Part shown: positions 51,723-59,979 of the stretch, one piece after another | Position numbering within the stretch: position 1 is the stretch's first letter | Layout: every line of letters starts with the position of its first letter | Origin: Sphingopyxis sp. JAI108 | GTDB lineage: Bacteria > Pseudomonadota > Alphaproteobacteria > Sphingomonadales > Sphingomonadaceae | Length of the DNA stretch: 64,000 bases | NCBI RefSeq assembly: GCF_013410105.1 | Contig: NZ_JACCCJ010000001.1 | Coordinates: 1,240,001 to 1,304,000 of the forward strand | Reading direction: 5' to 3' | Program-made: the position numbers and the translations under genes | Notes under the pieces: generated by a model | Seen by the model: the letters and a program-made list of their open reading frames with translations, nothing else | Database searches by the model: none | What the model was told of the DNA's origin: nothing

Positions 51723-52661
51723 ATGGAACAGCGCATGAGCTTCACGCCCGAAGAGCTGCAGGCGCGCCTCGATCTCGCGCGCGAAATCAACGCGAGCACG
51801 CCCGCCGACAAGGTCGTTGGCGCCGTGGCGCGGCTGTTCGACCTCGACGCGGTGCCGGGCCTCGACGATGAATTCACCTTTCCCGCGCGCCCGACCACCT
51901 CGCGCGACCGGATTTTCGGCGGGCAGGTCATCGCGCAGGCGATGACCGCCGCGGCGCGCACGGTCGATCCTGACAAGCAGGTTCATTCGCTTCACGCCTA
52001 TTTCCTGCGCGGCGGCGACGAGACGAAGCCGCTGCATTTCCGCCTGCACCGTGACTTCGACGGCCGCAGCTTTTCGAACCGCCGCGTCGTCGTTCGTCAG
52101 GACGGCAAGGTCATCTTCAACCTGACCGCGTCGTTTCAGCTACCCGCCGAAGGACTGTCGCACCAGGTTCCCATGCCCGACCTGCTGCCGCCCGAGGAAT
52201 GCTGGGACTTCACCGATTTCATCGCGGCAGATCCCCATATTTCCGACCGTCAGCTCGCGCATATGGCGCGCAGCCGCCCGTTCGAGGTGCGCAGCTTCCG
52301 CCCCCCGGCTTCGGACAAGGCGACGCAGCATTACCAGTGGTTCCGCGTCGCATCGCCGATCGGCGATGACCCGCTGCTCCACCGGGGTTTCCTCGCCTTC
52401 GCGTCCGACATGGGGCTCCTGTCGTCTGCAATGTTGCCGCACGGCGTCAGCTTCTCGACCCCGGGCATGGTGTCGACCAGCCTCGATCATGCGATGTGGC
52501 TCCATGGGCCGGTGCGCGTCGACGACTGGTTCGTCTTTGTGATGGACAGCCCGTGGACGGGCGGCGACCGCGGGCTGTGCCGCGGCTCGATCTATCGCCG
52601 CGATGGCACGCTGATGGCCACCGTCGCGCAGGAAGGCCTGATCCGCTACCGCCCCCAATAA
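51723..52661 (+). CDS. tesB: Acyl-CoA thioesterase II (TesB)
   Basis: Double hot-dog thioesterase of 312 residues that hydrolyses acyl-CoA to free acid. FTFPARPTTSRDRIFGGQVIAQAMTAAARTVDPDKQVHSLHAYFLRGGD holds the first hot-dog helix with the conserved Gln/Asp region; VSTSLDHAMWLHGPVRVDDWFVFVMDSPWTGGDRGLCRGSIYRRDGTLMATVAQEGLIR is the conserved C-terminal block. ATG 51735 (MSFTPEEL) with GGAAC upstream is an alternative start. It lies 21 bp after nusG, inside the secE-nusG-rplK-rplA block, an unexpected position. Confidence 0.93.
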   Translation: MEQRMSFTPEELQARLDLAREINASTPADKVVGAVARLFDLDAVPGLDDEFTFPARPTTSRDRIFGGQVIAQAMTAAARTVDPDKQVHSLHAYFLRGGDETKPLHFRLHRDFDGRSFSNRRVVVRQDGKVIFNLTASFQLPAEGLSHQVPMPDLLPPEECWDFTDFIAADPHISDRQLAHMARSRPFEVRSFRPPASDKATQHYQWFRVASPIGDDPLLHRGFLAFASDMGLLSSAMLPHGVSFSTPGMVSTSLDHAMWLHGPVRVDDWFVFVMDSPWTGGDRGLCRGSIYRRDGTLMATVAQEGLIRYRPQ

Positions 52662-52734
52662 GGCTTGTTTTCCGGCGCCTTTGGCCTTATGGGCGCCGCT
52701 TCGCATCAGATACGGTTGCGATTCCGCGCGGGAG

Positions 52735-52750
52735 GAGGGGTGATGCCCTC
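52735..52750 (+). promoter_or_regulatory. Leader hairpin before rplK
   Basis: GAGGG-GTGATG-CCCTC forms a short hairpin in the 154-bp gap before rplK. A ribosome-binding-like GGGAGGAGGGGTGATG lies here, but the following frame is not a gene. It could belong to an L1 autoregulatory leader, as rplK-rplA operons are commonly controlled by L1; I cannot match it to a known structure. Confidence 0.2.
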
Positions 52751-52815
52751 TGCTGGACCGCTTATTTTGAGGCTCGTCGCCACGCGGCGGGCCGACAGAA
52801 AGAAAGGAGGCCATC

Positions 52816-53247
52816 ATGGCCAAGAAGATCAGCGGCTACATCAAGCTGCAGGTGCCCGCCGGCACCGCCAACCCCTCGCCGCCGCTCGGGCCGGCGCTCG
52901 GTCAGCGCGGCGTCAACATCATGGAATTCTGCAAGGCGTTCAACGCCGCGACCGATTCCATGGAAAAGGGCACCCCAACCCCGACCATCATCACCGTCTT
53001 CGCCGACAAGAGCTTTTCGTTCGTCACGAAAACGCCGCCGGCAACCTACCTGATCAAGAAGGCCGCGAACCTGAAATCGGGTTCGAAGGAGCCCGGCAAG
53101 ATCAGCGGTGGCAAGATCGCGCGCTCGAAGCTCGCCGAAATCGCCGAGATCAAGATGAAGGATCTCAACGCCAACGACATTGAACAGGCGACGAAGATCA
53201 TCGAAGGCAGCGCCCGCTCGATGGGCCTCGAAGTGACGGAGGGCTGA
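52816..53247 (+). CDS. rplK: 50S ribosomal protein L11
   Basis: L11 of 143 residues, normal length, binding the GTPase-associated region of 23S r[46 protein letters not shown] is the conserved N-terminal domain, and [24 protein letters not shown] joins it to the C-terminal rRNA-binding domain ending in [20 protein letters not shown] is the ribosome-binding site. Two bases separate its stop from the rplA ATG. Confidence 0.99.
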   Translation: MAKKISGYIKLQVPAGTANPSPPLGPALGQRGVNIMEFCKAFNAATDSMEKGTPTPTIITVFADKSFSFVTKTPPATYLIKKAANLKSGSKEPGKISGGKIARSKLAEIAEIKMKDLNANDIEQATKIIEGSARSMGLEVTEG

Positions 53248-53249
53248 AC

Positions 53250-53948
53250 ATGGCCAAGCTGACCAAGAAGCAGAAGGCCCTCGAGGGCAAGGTCGACGCG
53301 CTGAAGCTCCACGGCGTCGACGAAGCGATCAAGCTGGTTCGCGAACTGGCGACCGCCAAGTTCGACGAAACGCTCGAAATCGCGATGAACCTGGGCGTCG
53401 ATCCGCGTCACGCCGACCAGATGGTCCGCGGCGTCGTCACGCTCCCCGCCGGTACCGGCAAGGACGTCAAGGTTGCCGTGTTCGCGCGCGGCGATAATGC
53501 CGACAAGGCGCTGGCCGCCGGAGCCGACAAGGTCGGTGCCGAAGACCTGATGGAAGACATGCTCGCGGGCAACCTCGACTATGGCCGCGTCATTGCGACG
53601 CCGGACATGATGGGCATCGTCGGCCGCCTCGGCAAGACGCTGGGTCCGAAAGGCCTGATGCCGAACCCGAAGCTGGGTACCGTGACCCCGAACGTCGCCG
53701 AAGCCGTGAAGGCCGCCAAGGGCGGTCAGATCGAATTCCGCGTCGAAAAGGTCGGCATCATCCACGCTGGCCTCGGCAAGCTGTCGTTCGGCGAGGAAAA
53801 GCTCCGCCAGAACTTCGACGCCTTCGTCGACGCGATCGTCAAGGCCAAGCCGTCGGGTGCCAAGGGCAAGTATGTCCGCAAGGTCGCGCTGTCGTCGTCG
53901 ATGGGCCCGGGCGTAAAGGTCGACACGGCCGAGGTCGCCGGCGCCTGA
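53250..53948 (+). CDS. rplA: 50S ribosomal protein L1
   Basis: L1 of 232 residues: EALKLVRELA-type start ([55 protein letters not shown]), [43 protein letters not shown], and a C-terminal [12 protein letters not shown]1 binds the stalk of 23S rRNA and usually represses its own operon. A strong terminator follows, so rplJ-rplL must lie elsewhere or in another unit. Confidence 0.99.
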   Translation: MAKLTKKQKALEGKVDALKLHGVDEAIKLVRELATAKFDETLEIAMNLGVDPRHADQMVRGVVTLPAGTGKDVKVAVFARGDNADKALAAGADKVGAEDLMEDMLAGNLDYGRVIATPDMMGIVGRLGKTLGPKGLMPNPKLGTVTPNVAEAVKAAKGGQIEFRVEKVGIIHAGLGKLSFGEEKLRQNFDAFVDAIVKAKPSGAKGKYVRKVALSSSMGPGVKVDTAEVAGA

Positions 53949-53973
53949 TTTCAGGCACGCGCATGATTTAGAG

Positions 53974-54004
53974 AAGGGCCGGAGGAAACTCCGGCCCTTT
54001 TCTT
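53974..54004 (+). terminator. Rho-independent terminator of the rplKA operon
   Basis: GGGCCGGAG (53976-53984), loop GAAA, CTCCGGCCC (53989-53997), then TTTTTCTT. A perfect 9-bp GC-rich stem with a tetraloop and a T run ends transcription 28 bases after rplA. Confidence 0.95.
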
Positions 54005-54040
54005 ATGGGCGGGTTTGGGGTGGGAAGGGGGCATCTGAAA

Positions 54041-54505
54041 TCATTCACGGGATCTCAGATATCTAACCGTGTCAATGCAGCGGTCGGTCGGGGTGCGGGA
54101 GAAAAAATCTTCTCCGAATTTAGAAATCCATTCTGACTTACTATCGGGAAGTGCATTCAGAAGGTCACGTATCTTCCCAAAAAAGTTCCTGTCGACCCCG
54201 CCCTCGATGATCTCCGATCCGGTGATGGTCGACGGAAAGTTCGCCGTTGGCATGAAGGTCACAAGGCCGCCAAATTTGAACCGCTTTGATGGCGGACGCA
54301 GACGCTCGAGATCTTCCTCGAAAACCACAATCAGGTCACCTTCGACTCTGCGTTTCTGCGTGCTTGCTCCGAACATTCTGCTCGACCGGGGAGAAAACAT
54401 CTTCAACGTTTCGCCGCGCTCGAAGACGAGGCAGTCGAAATGCTCGAACGAGACCACCTCTAATCCGCTCTGAATTGCGAGCTGGGCGGCAAGCTTCCGC
54501 TGCAT
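54041..54505 (-). CDS. Hypothetical protein, low-GC orphan
   Basis: Protein of 154 residues I do not recognise. It starts at ATG 54505, with AAAAGAG upstream, as MQRKLAAQLAIQSGLEVVS. No signal peptide or membrane helix. It contains VEGDLIVVFEEDLERLRPPSKRFKFGGLVTFM and ends GEDFFSRTPTDRCIDTVRYLRSRE. Its base composition is clearly richer in A+T than either neighbour (ribosomal operon and ccm genes), and Ser/Phe/Lys codons are more frequent, which suggests recent transfer. It lies convergent to rplA behind that operon's terminator. A small immunity-type or mobile-element cargo protein is one possibility, but unsupported. Confidence 0.65.
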   Translation of the reverse strand: MQRKLAAQLAIQSGLEVVSFEHFDCLVFERGETLKMFSPRSSRMFGASTQKRRVEGDLIVVFEEDLERLRPPSKRFKFGGLVTFMPTANFPSTITGSEIIEGGVDRNFFGKIRDLLNALPDSKSEWISKFGEDFFSRTPTDRCIDTVRYLRSRE

Positions 54506-54578
54506 TACTCTTTTCCCCTATGCTGCCGACTTAGCCTTATGAGGTGCAGAGCGAACGTCCACAACCGGTCGTTAGCCG

Positions 54579-54989
54579 TCACCCCGCCCGCCGAAACTCG
54601 ATCAGGTCCCACTTGTTGCCGTAAACGTCGAGGAACACCGCCACCGTGCCATAATCGGCCTCCATCGGCTCGCGTTCGATCCGCACGCCCCGGTCGAGCA
54701 GACGCTGATAGTCGCGGGCGAAATCGTCGGTCTGCAGGAACAGAAAGACGCGCCCGCCCGACTGGTTGCCGATGAATTTCGCCTGTTCCTCGTTGGCGGC
54801 GCGCGCGAGCAGGATTGTCGCGCCGCCCGGCGGATTGCCCGGCGGCGCCACCAGCACCCAGCGCTTGTCCTGCGCCGGCTGATATTCGTCGACGACGAGC
54901 GTGAAGCCGAGCGTGCCGACATAAAAGCCGATCGCCTCGTCATAGTCGCGCACGACGAGTGCAATATGCGCGAGCGACTGGCGCGTCAT
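54579..54989 (-). CDS. VOC family (glyoxalase-fold) protein
   Basis: Protein of 136 residues, vicinal-oxygen-chelate fold in two beta-alpha-beta-beta-beta modules: HIALVVRDYDEAIGFYVGTLGFTLVVDEY, and VFLFLQTDDFARDYQRLLDRGVRIEREPMEADYGTVAVFLDVYGNKWDLIEF. His7 and Glu in the last motif fit metal-binding positions. Bleomycin-resistance, glyoxalase I or dioxygenase-like functions are all possible. It begins within the ccmB stop region (ATGA overlap). Confidence 0.88.
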   Translation of the reverse strand: MTRQSLAHIALVVRDYDEAIGFYVGTLGFTLVVDEYQPAQDKRWVLVAPPGNPPGGATILLARAANEEQAKFIGNQSGGRVFLFLQTDDFARDYQRLLDRGVRIEREPMEADYGTVAVFLDVYGNKWDLIEFRRAG

Positions 54990-55633
54990 TCGCGCAGCCC
55001 CCTTAGCGCCGCGCCGGCAGCAAACGGCCCGATTACCGTCAGCAGCAAGCTTGTCGCCGCGAGCAATTTCATCGCGCCGCGCCCCGACGGATCTAGCATT
55101 CCCGCCCCGAAGATCAGCAGCGGCACCGCGAGCGGCAGGATCAGCAGCCCCCCGATCGCACTGCCGCCCTTGTGGTTCGCGGTCAGCGCGGCGCTCAGCA
55201 CCGCAAGCGAGGCGAGCGCCGGAACGGCCATGGCGATGCCCGTCGCGAGCAGTTCAGCGCGCGCCGCATCCTGTGCGAGCAGCGCCGCTGCGGGGAGGAG
55301 GGCGATCAACAAAGGCAGCCCGAAACCAATGGCATGCGCGCCAATCTTCACTGCAGCGATGACCTCATCGGCAAAGCCGCGCACCGCGAGTTGATCGAGC
55401 ACGCCTGCATCCTTGTCGGGCTTCACCAACCGGTCGATGGGCAGCAAGGCCGCGAGCAGCGCCGCGACCCAGACCATCCCGCCGCCCGCGCGGCGCAGCA
55501 GCGGCGCATCGGGACCAACCGCGAAAGGAAATGCCGTCGCGACGAGCAGGAAGAAGAGCACCGGTAGCCACAGCGCCCCGCTGCCCCACGCGCGCCGCAG
55601 GTCGCGCCAGAAGAGGGCGATGAGAGCCGTCAC
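54986..55633 (-). CDS. ccmB: Heme exporter protein CcmB
   Basis: Inner-membrane permease of 215 residues for cytochrome c maturation System I. GTG 55633 (VTALIALFWRDLRRAWGSGALWLPVLFFLLVATAFPFAVGPDAPLL) is preferred, with AAAGGGCGG upstream; the longer frame runs into the repeat. Six hydrophobic segments; conserved MVWVAALLAALLPIDRLVKPDKDAGVLDQLAVRG and LPLLIALLPAAALLA. It forms the CcmAB ATPase complex that drives release of holo-CcmE. The ccmA gene is upstream but separated by a 76-bp inverted repeat. Confidence 0.93.
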   Translation of the reverse strand: MTALIALFWRDLRRAWGSGALWLPVLFFLLVATAFPFAVGPDAPLLRRAGGGMVWVAALLAALLPIDRLVKPDKDAGVLDQLAVRGFADEVIAAVKIGAHAIGFGLPLLIALLPAAALLAQDAARAELLATGIAMAVPALASLAVLSAALTANHKGGSAIGGLLILPLAVPLLIFGAGMLDPSGRGAMKLLAATSLLLTVIGPFAAGAALRGLRE

Positions 55634-55650
55634 GCGATACCGCCCTTTCT

Positions 55651-55726
55651 CGTCATTGCGAGCGAAGCGAAGCAATCCAGCGTCACGTAAACCGCCCTGG
55701 ATTGCTTCGCTTCGCTCGCAATGACG
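55651..55726. repeat. Palindromic repeat element, 30-bp perfect arms
   Basis: Left arm 55651-55680 starts CGTCATTGCGAGCGAAGCG and ends CAATCCAG. The right arm 55697-55726 is its exact reverse complement; the loop is 16 bases. CGTCATTGCGAGC-type elements of this kind are dispersed in many proteobacterial genomes. It lies between ccmA and ccmB, so transcripts would form a 30-bp hairpin inside the operon. No T run follows. Confidence 0.9.
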
Positions 55727-55739
55727 GAGTGGAGGAGCA

Positions 55740-56351
55740 TCAGGCGAGCGCCCCCATATCCAGCTCCGCCAAGTCCGGGATCCCGAGCGCGAAGTGTGAC
55801 GCCAGCATTACCGCTCCGCCGTTCGCGCGGTGCCTGGCAACCGCTGCGACCAGCCGCGCCTGTGCTGCCTCGTCCATGCCGTTCGCGGGTTCGTCGAGCA
55901 GCCAGATCGCCGCGCCGCTCGCGAGCACCCTCACCATCGCCGCGCGCTTGCGCTGGCCGGTCGAGAGCATCGCGACCGGCACCTCGGCGAGCGGGGCGAG
56001 TGCCATATCGGCCATCGCGCGGTCGACCGCATGGCCATCGACCGTGTCGACCCGCGCCCAGAAATCGAGAGCGCGCCGCAACGGCAGCTCGGCGTCGAGT
56101 GCGCTGGCTTCGTCGATCAGCGCGACGCGCTCGCGGCGCTCGACTGTTCCGGCTGCCGGGCGGAGCAATCCGGCGGCAAGGCGGATCAAACTCGACTTGC
56201 CCGCGCCGTTGGGCCCGCGCAGCCACAGCGCATCGCCGCGGCCGAGCGTCAGCGACAGTCGCTCGAACAGCAACCGGTCGCCGCGGATGCACGCCACATT
56301 GTCCAGCCGCAGCAATTCACCCACGCTCGCCGCGCGCGGAGGAACGCTCAC
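55740..56351 (-). CDS. ccmA: Heme exporter ATP-binding protein CcmA
   Basis: ABC ATPase of 203 residues. GTG 56351, with GAGGA upstream and a 4-bp overlap with the metallopeptidase gene (GTGA), is chosen over longer frames. Walker [11 protein letters not shown], the Q-loop region [12 protein letters not shown], signature [16 protein letters not shown], Walker [14 protein letters not shown], and switch His in MLASHF. With CcmB it powers heme handling in cytochrome c maturation. The later System I genes (ccmC, D, E and others) are not in this window. Confidence 0.92.
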   Translation of the reverse strand: MSVPPRAASVGELLRLDNVACIRGDRLLFERLSLTLGRGDALWLRGPNGAGKSSLIRLAAGLLRPAAGTVERRERVALIDEASALDAELPLRRALDFWARVDTVDGHAVDRAMADMALAPLAEVPVAMLSTGQRKRAAMVRVLASGAAIWLLDEPANGMDEAAQARLVAAVARHRANGGAVMLASHFALGIPDLAELDMGALA

Positions 56352-56779
56352 GCCATATCCTCGAGCGCGTGCATGTCGTCGTCGGAAAAACCGAAATGAT
56401 GGCCGATCTCGTGGATCAACACATGACGGACCAGCCATTCGAGCTTTTCGCCGGTTTCGATCCATTCGACGAGTATGGGAATGCGATAGAGCGTCACCCG
56501 GTCGGGCATGCCGCCGCTTTCGCCGACGCTGCGCTCGGTCAGCGGGCGGCCTTCATAGAGGCCGGTGAGGTCGTGGGGATGCTCGATTTCGAGCGCGGCG
56601 AGTATCTCGTCGTCGGCGAATTCCTCGATCGCAATCACTACGCCCTTGATATGCGGCTTGAACACATCGGGCATGGTTTCGAACGCCGCCTCGGCCATCG
56701 CGAACAGCGCATCGGCGTCGGGGGCGGTGCCGGTCCATCCGGCGGGCAGGTCGGGGGGCAGGCTGGTCTTGTCGCTCAT
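56348..56779 (-). CDS. Zincin-like metallopeptidase family protein
   Basis: Protein of 143 residues from ATG 56779 with AGGAAGAG upstream. Motif [22 protein letters not shown] has the HExxH zinc motif with a third ligand His further on, as in PF06262 metallopeptidases. The N-terminal region ([41 protein letters not shown]) agrees with that family. Cytosolic; role unknown. Upstream of ccmA and overlapping it by 4 bp. Confidence 0.85.
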   Translation of the reverse strand: MSDKTSLPPDLPAGWTGTAPDADALFAMAEAAFETMPDVFKPHIKGVVIAIEEFADDEILAALEIEHPHDLTGLYEGRPLTERSVGESGGMPDRVTLYRIPILVEWIETGEKLEWLVRHVLIHEIGHHFGFSDDDMHALEDMA

Positions 56780-56830
56780 CGCGCTCTTCCTTATGGCGAG
56801 CGCACGACATTGACCAGCGGGAGAAACAAG

Positions 56831-57118
56831 ATGGTCCGGAAACTCGACGAAACCGAGCGCAGCGCGCTCCTCGCCCGCTTTCCCGAATGGATGCACGAAC
56901 CGTCGCGCGACGCGATCACGCGCCAGTTCAAATTCGCCGATTTCGCACAGGCCTTCGGCTTCATGGCGAGCGTCGCGATCGTCGCCGAAAAGATGGACCA
57001 TCATCCCGAATGGTCGAACGTCTATAATCGCGTCGATATCCTGCTGACGACGCACGATGCCGACGGCTTGTCGGAACGCGACGCCAAATTGGCCGAAGCG
57101 ATCGAGGCGCTCGCCTGA
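56831..57118 (+). CDS. phhB: 4a-hydroxytetrahydrobiopterin dehydratase
   Basis: Pterin-4a-carbinolamine dehydratase of 95 residues. The diagnostic active-site segment [30 protein letters not shown] carries the His-His-Pro-Glu-Trp and the later catalytic His. It regenerates the pterin after aromatic amino acid hydroxylases; bacteria without phenylalanine hydroxylase may use it for molybdopterin. ATG 56831 follows GGGAGAAACA. Divergent from the metallopeptidase gene. No phhA is nearby. Confidence 0.93.
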   Translation: MVRKLDETERSALLARFPEWMHEPSRDAITRQFKFADFAQAFGFMASVAIVAEKMDHHPEWSNVYNRVDILLTTHDADGLSERDAKLAEAIEALA

Positions 57119-57155
57119 CCCGCTGCAACGGCCGCTTTTGGGCCGGCAGTCGATA

Positions 57156-57794
57156 TTATTCCGCGTCCAACCGCACGAACCGCATGTCGCCGCCGGCGCG
57201 GTGAAGCGTCAGCCCGCGTTCGGTTCGTTCCGCGCACGCGCCGTTGAAATCGACCACGCCGATGTCGTTGGGCACGATGACGACGCGCAGCTTGCCGCCG
57301 TCGGCGTCGGTCAGCTCGTAGCGCGGCACGGTGATGCCGTAGATCGGTTCGCGCAGCTCGATCCAGCGGGGGATGCGCGCGTCGCCTTCGGGCATCGTCC
57401 AGCCATCATATTGGGTATAATTCTCGGCCGCATCGCCGCTATCGAAACCGATCGTGAAATCGACGCCGGGGATCGCTTCGCCATTCGGCCAGGTGACGAG
57501 CAGCGTCGGGACGGCGCCGTCGACCTCGATCAGCGGGCCCTTTTCCATCACGGGCAGCACGGGCCTGGGATCGGTGGTGAGACAGATGCGTTCGTCGCAA
57601 GCTTCCCACCGGCCCTCGGCGCGTTCGTCGAGCGCGCCCGCGGCGAGCATATATTGGAAACGGCCATCGCTGCGGATCAGCAGGCCGCCGCCGACATCGG
57701 GCCCTTCGGAAAGGCTATATTCGCCGACGAAAGGTGAATCCTGCGCGCCGGCAGGCGAGGCGGTCAGGGCGACGGCGAGGAGCAGGGAGCGCAT
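57156..57794 (-). CDS. Hypothetical exported protein
   Basis: Protein of 212 residues with a signal peptide to about ASPAGAQ. The mature part is beta-rich: FVGEYSLSEGPDVGGGLLIRSDGRFQYMLAAGALDERAEGRWEACDERICLTTDP, a pattern of a small beta-barrel with two cysteines (DERIC and NGACAE) that may pair in the periplasm. No named family recognised. It is convergent with phhB and divergent from prfC. Confidence 0.78.
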   Translation of the reverse strand: MRSLLLAVALTASPAGAQDSPFVGEYSLSEGPDVGGGLLIRSDGRFQYMLAAGALDERAEGRWEACDERICLTTDPRPVLPVMEKGPLIEVDGAVPTLLVTWPNGEAIPGVDFTIGFDSGDAAENYTQYDGWTMPEGDARIPRWIELREPIYGITVPRYELTDADGGKLRVVIVPNDIGVVDFNGACAERTERGLTLHRAGGDMRFVRLDAE

Positions 57795-57871
57795 ATGCCG
57801 ACCATGCGGCGACCGGGGCGCGGACGCCAGCCCCTTTCCACTTGCCCCGCCACCTGCTAGGCGCCCGCGCC

Positions 57872-59464
57872 ATGTCCAAGCATCCCGACCGCCGTACCTT
57901 CGCCATCATTTCGCACCCCGACGCGGGGAAGACGACGCTGACCGAGAAGCTGCTCGTCGCGGGCGGCGCGATCCATATCGCGGGCGAGGTCAAGGCGCGC
58001 GGCGCCGCGCGGCGCGCGCGCTCCGACTGGATGAAGATCGAGCAGCAGCGCGGGATTTCGGTGACCTCGTCGGTGATGACCTTCGAGCATGCGGGGCTGA
58101 TCTTCAACCTGCTCGACACGCCGGGGCACGAGGATTTCAGCGAGGATACCTACCGCACCCTCACGGCAGTCGACAGCGCGGTGATGGTGATCGACGCCGC
58201 GAAGGGCATCGAGCCGCAGACGCTGAAGCTGTTCGAGGTGTGCCGGCTGCGTTCGGTGCCGATCATCACCTTCATCAACAAGGTCGACCGCGAAGGGCAG
58301 ACGCCGTTCGAGCTGCTCGACGAGGTTGCCGACCGGCTGGCGCTCGACGTGTGCCCGATGAACTGGCCCGCGGGCATGGGCGGGCAGTTCGAGGGGATTT
58401 ACGACCTCGTCGATCCGGCGCTGATGGTGCCCGGCGGCGACGCGTCGCGCATGTATGAGGGCGAACGGATCGCGGTCGAGGGGCTCGATGACCCGCGGCT
58501 TGCGGCGAAGCTCAGCTCCGATGCCTTTGCCTTGCTCAAGGAAGAAACCGAGCTGGCGTCGGCCTGCTACGCGCCGTTCGATCCAGCCGCATACCGGAAC
58601 GGCGACCTGACGCCGGTCTTCTTTGGTTCGGCGCTCAAGGAGTTCGGCGTCATTGACCTGCTTGCGGGACTGGCGAACCACGCGCCGGGGCCGCAGCCGC
58701 AGCCCGCCGAGCCCGCGCCGGTGCAGCCGGACGACGATGCCGTCACCGGCTTCGTGTTCAAGGTGCAGGCGAACATGAACCCCGCGCACCGCGACCGCAT
58801 CGCCTTCATGCGGCTGTGCTCGGGCAAGTTCGAGCGCGGGATGCGGCTGATGCAGGGCGGGACGGGCAAGGCGATCGCGATCAGCCGCCCGATGTTGTTC
58901 CTCGCGCAGGACCGCGAAATGGCCGAAGAGGCGTTTCCCGGCGACATCATCGGTATTCCGAACCACGGCACACTGCGCGTCGGCGATACGCTGTCGGAAC
59001 GCAGCGATATCATGATTACCGGCTTGCCCAATTTCGCGCCCGAAATCCTCCGCCGCGTCGCGCTTGTCGACCCGACCAAGACCAAGCAGCTGAGGAAAGC
59101 GCTCGACGACATGGCCGAGGAGGGGATCATCCAGGTCTTCTACCCCGAAATCGGGGCGAACATGATCGTTGGCGTCGTCGGCCAGTTGCAGCTCGACGTG
59201 CTGATCAGCCGGCTTGAGGCCGAGTATAAGGTCGAGGCGAAGCTCGAGCAGTCGCCGTGGGACACCGCGCGCTGGATCGCCAGCGACGACGCCGCGGCGC
59301 TGAAGGCATTCCAGGCCGACAATCGCGGCGCGGCGGCGACCGACCGCGACGGCGCTCCGGTGTTCATGGCGAAGGATGCGTGGGAGGTCGGCTATGTCAC
59401 CCAGCGCCATCCCGCGATCCGCTTCACCGCGACGAAGGAGCGGGTTTTCGCTCCGGCCGGTTGA
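57872..59464 (+). CDS. prfC: Peptide chain release factor 3 (RF3)
   Basis: Translational GTPase of 530 residues that recycles RF1/RF2. ATG 57872 gives MSKHPDRRTFAIISHPDAGKTTLTEKLL. G motifs: SHPDAGKTT (P-loop), RGISVTSSVM (switch I), LLDTPGHEDFSEDTYR, FINKVDRE. RF3-specific PVFFGSALKEFGVIDLLAGL and the C-terminal domain VGQLQLDVLISRLEAEYKVE follow. No clear ribosome-binding site precedes the ATG, so the transcript may be leaderless. Codon use matches surroundings. Confidence 0.96.
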   Translation: MSKHPDRRTFAIISHPDAGKTTLTEKLLVAGGAIHIAGEVKARGAARRARSDWMKIEQQRGISVTSSVMTFEHAGLIFNLLDTPGHEDFSEDTYRTLTAVDSAVMVIDAAKGIEPQTLKLFEVCRLRSVPIITFINKVDREGQTPFELLDEVADRLALDVCPMNWPAGMGGQFEGIYDLVDPALMVPGGDASRMYEGERIAVEGLDDPRLAAKLSSDAFALLKEETELASACYAPFDPAAYRNGDLTPVFFGSALKEFGVIDLLAGLANHAPGPQPQPAEPAPVQPDDDAVTGFVFKVQANMNPAHRDRIAFMRLCSGKFERGMRLMQGGTGKAIAISRPMLFLAQDREMAEEAFPGDIIGIPNHGTLRVGDTLSERSDIMITGLPNFAPEILRRVALVDPTKTKQLRKALDDMAEEGIIQVFYPEIGANMIVGVVGQLQLDVLISRLEAEYKVEAKLEQSPWDTARWIASDDAAALKAFQADNRGAAATDRDGAPVFMAKDAWEVGYVTQRHPAIRFTATKERVFAPAG

Positions 59465-59520
59465 TCGCGTCCGCCAATTCCGCCACCATGACCTCATCTT
59501 GGGCAAAGGTGGGGGTATCG

Positions 59521-59979
59521 ATGCGCGGATGGATTTTGACGCTGGCGGCGATTACCAGCTGCGCGCCGGCGATGGCACAGCCGGCGATCCAATTGCCGAT
59601 CGCGGCCGGGTTCTGGACCAACGACGACCAGACATGCGCGACGGTGCGCTATGGCTATATCTTCGACGGGTCGCGTTGGGGCTCGGTCTATTATTACGGA
59701 CCGTCGGGCAATCTGGGGCCCGCGGCTGAGTTGCAGCTGATCACACAGACGCGCGCCGTCGAGGACGATTTTACCCAGATGCAGTTCGGCGGCTATGACG
59801 GTGCGGGCTATTTCCGGGTCAAGGCGACAGGCGCCGACCGCGCGCTCTATCGCGTCGGCGCGCCCTTTCGTGAAGAGATCCAGGTTTCCGACGAGGCGCT
59901 GATCCGCTGCTCCTACCAGGCGATGTCGCCGAAGATGAAGGCCGCGATGCGGCGCTTCGCGCCCGCGCTCGCTAAATAA
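59521..59979 (+). CDS. Hypothetical exported protein
   Basis: Protein of 152 residues with signal peptide (MRGWILTLAAITSCAPAMAQ). Mature part: IAAGFWTNDDQTCATVRYGYIFDGSRWGSVYYYGPSGNLGPAAEL, rich in Gly/Tyr, with Cys pairs that could form a disulfide; no family recognised. GGGGG precedes the ATG. Its stop codon lies inside the dinB 3' end (8-bp tail-to-tail overlap). Confidence 0.75.
   Translation: MRGWILTLAAITSCAPAMAQPAIQLPIAAGFWTNDDQTCATVRYGYIFDGSRWGSVYYYGPSGNLGPAAELQLITQTRAVEDDFTQMQFGGYDGAGYFRVKATGADRALYRVGAPFREEIQVSDEALIRCSYQAMSPKMKAAMRRFAPALAK

Noticed and set aside
52743-53183. ATG with a strong ribosome-binding-like sequence in the rplK leader
   Set aside because: The frame runs out of phase through rplK, giving an Arg/Gln/His-rich product; it is more likely part of a leader structure.
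57119-57155. GGCC/GGCC hairpin between phhB and the convergent exported-protein gene as terminator
   Set aside because: Stem of about five pairs, no T run; insufficient.
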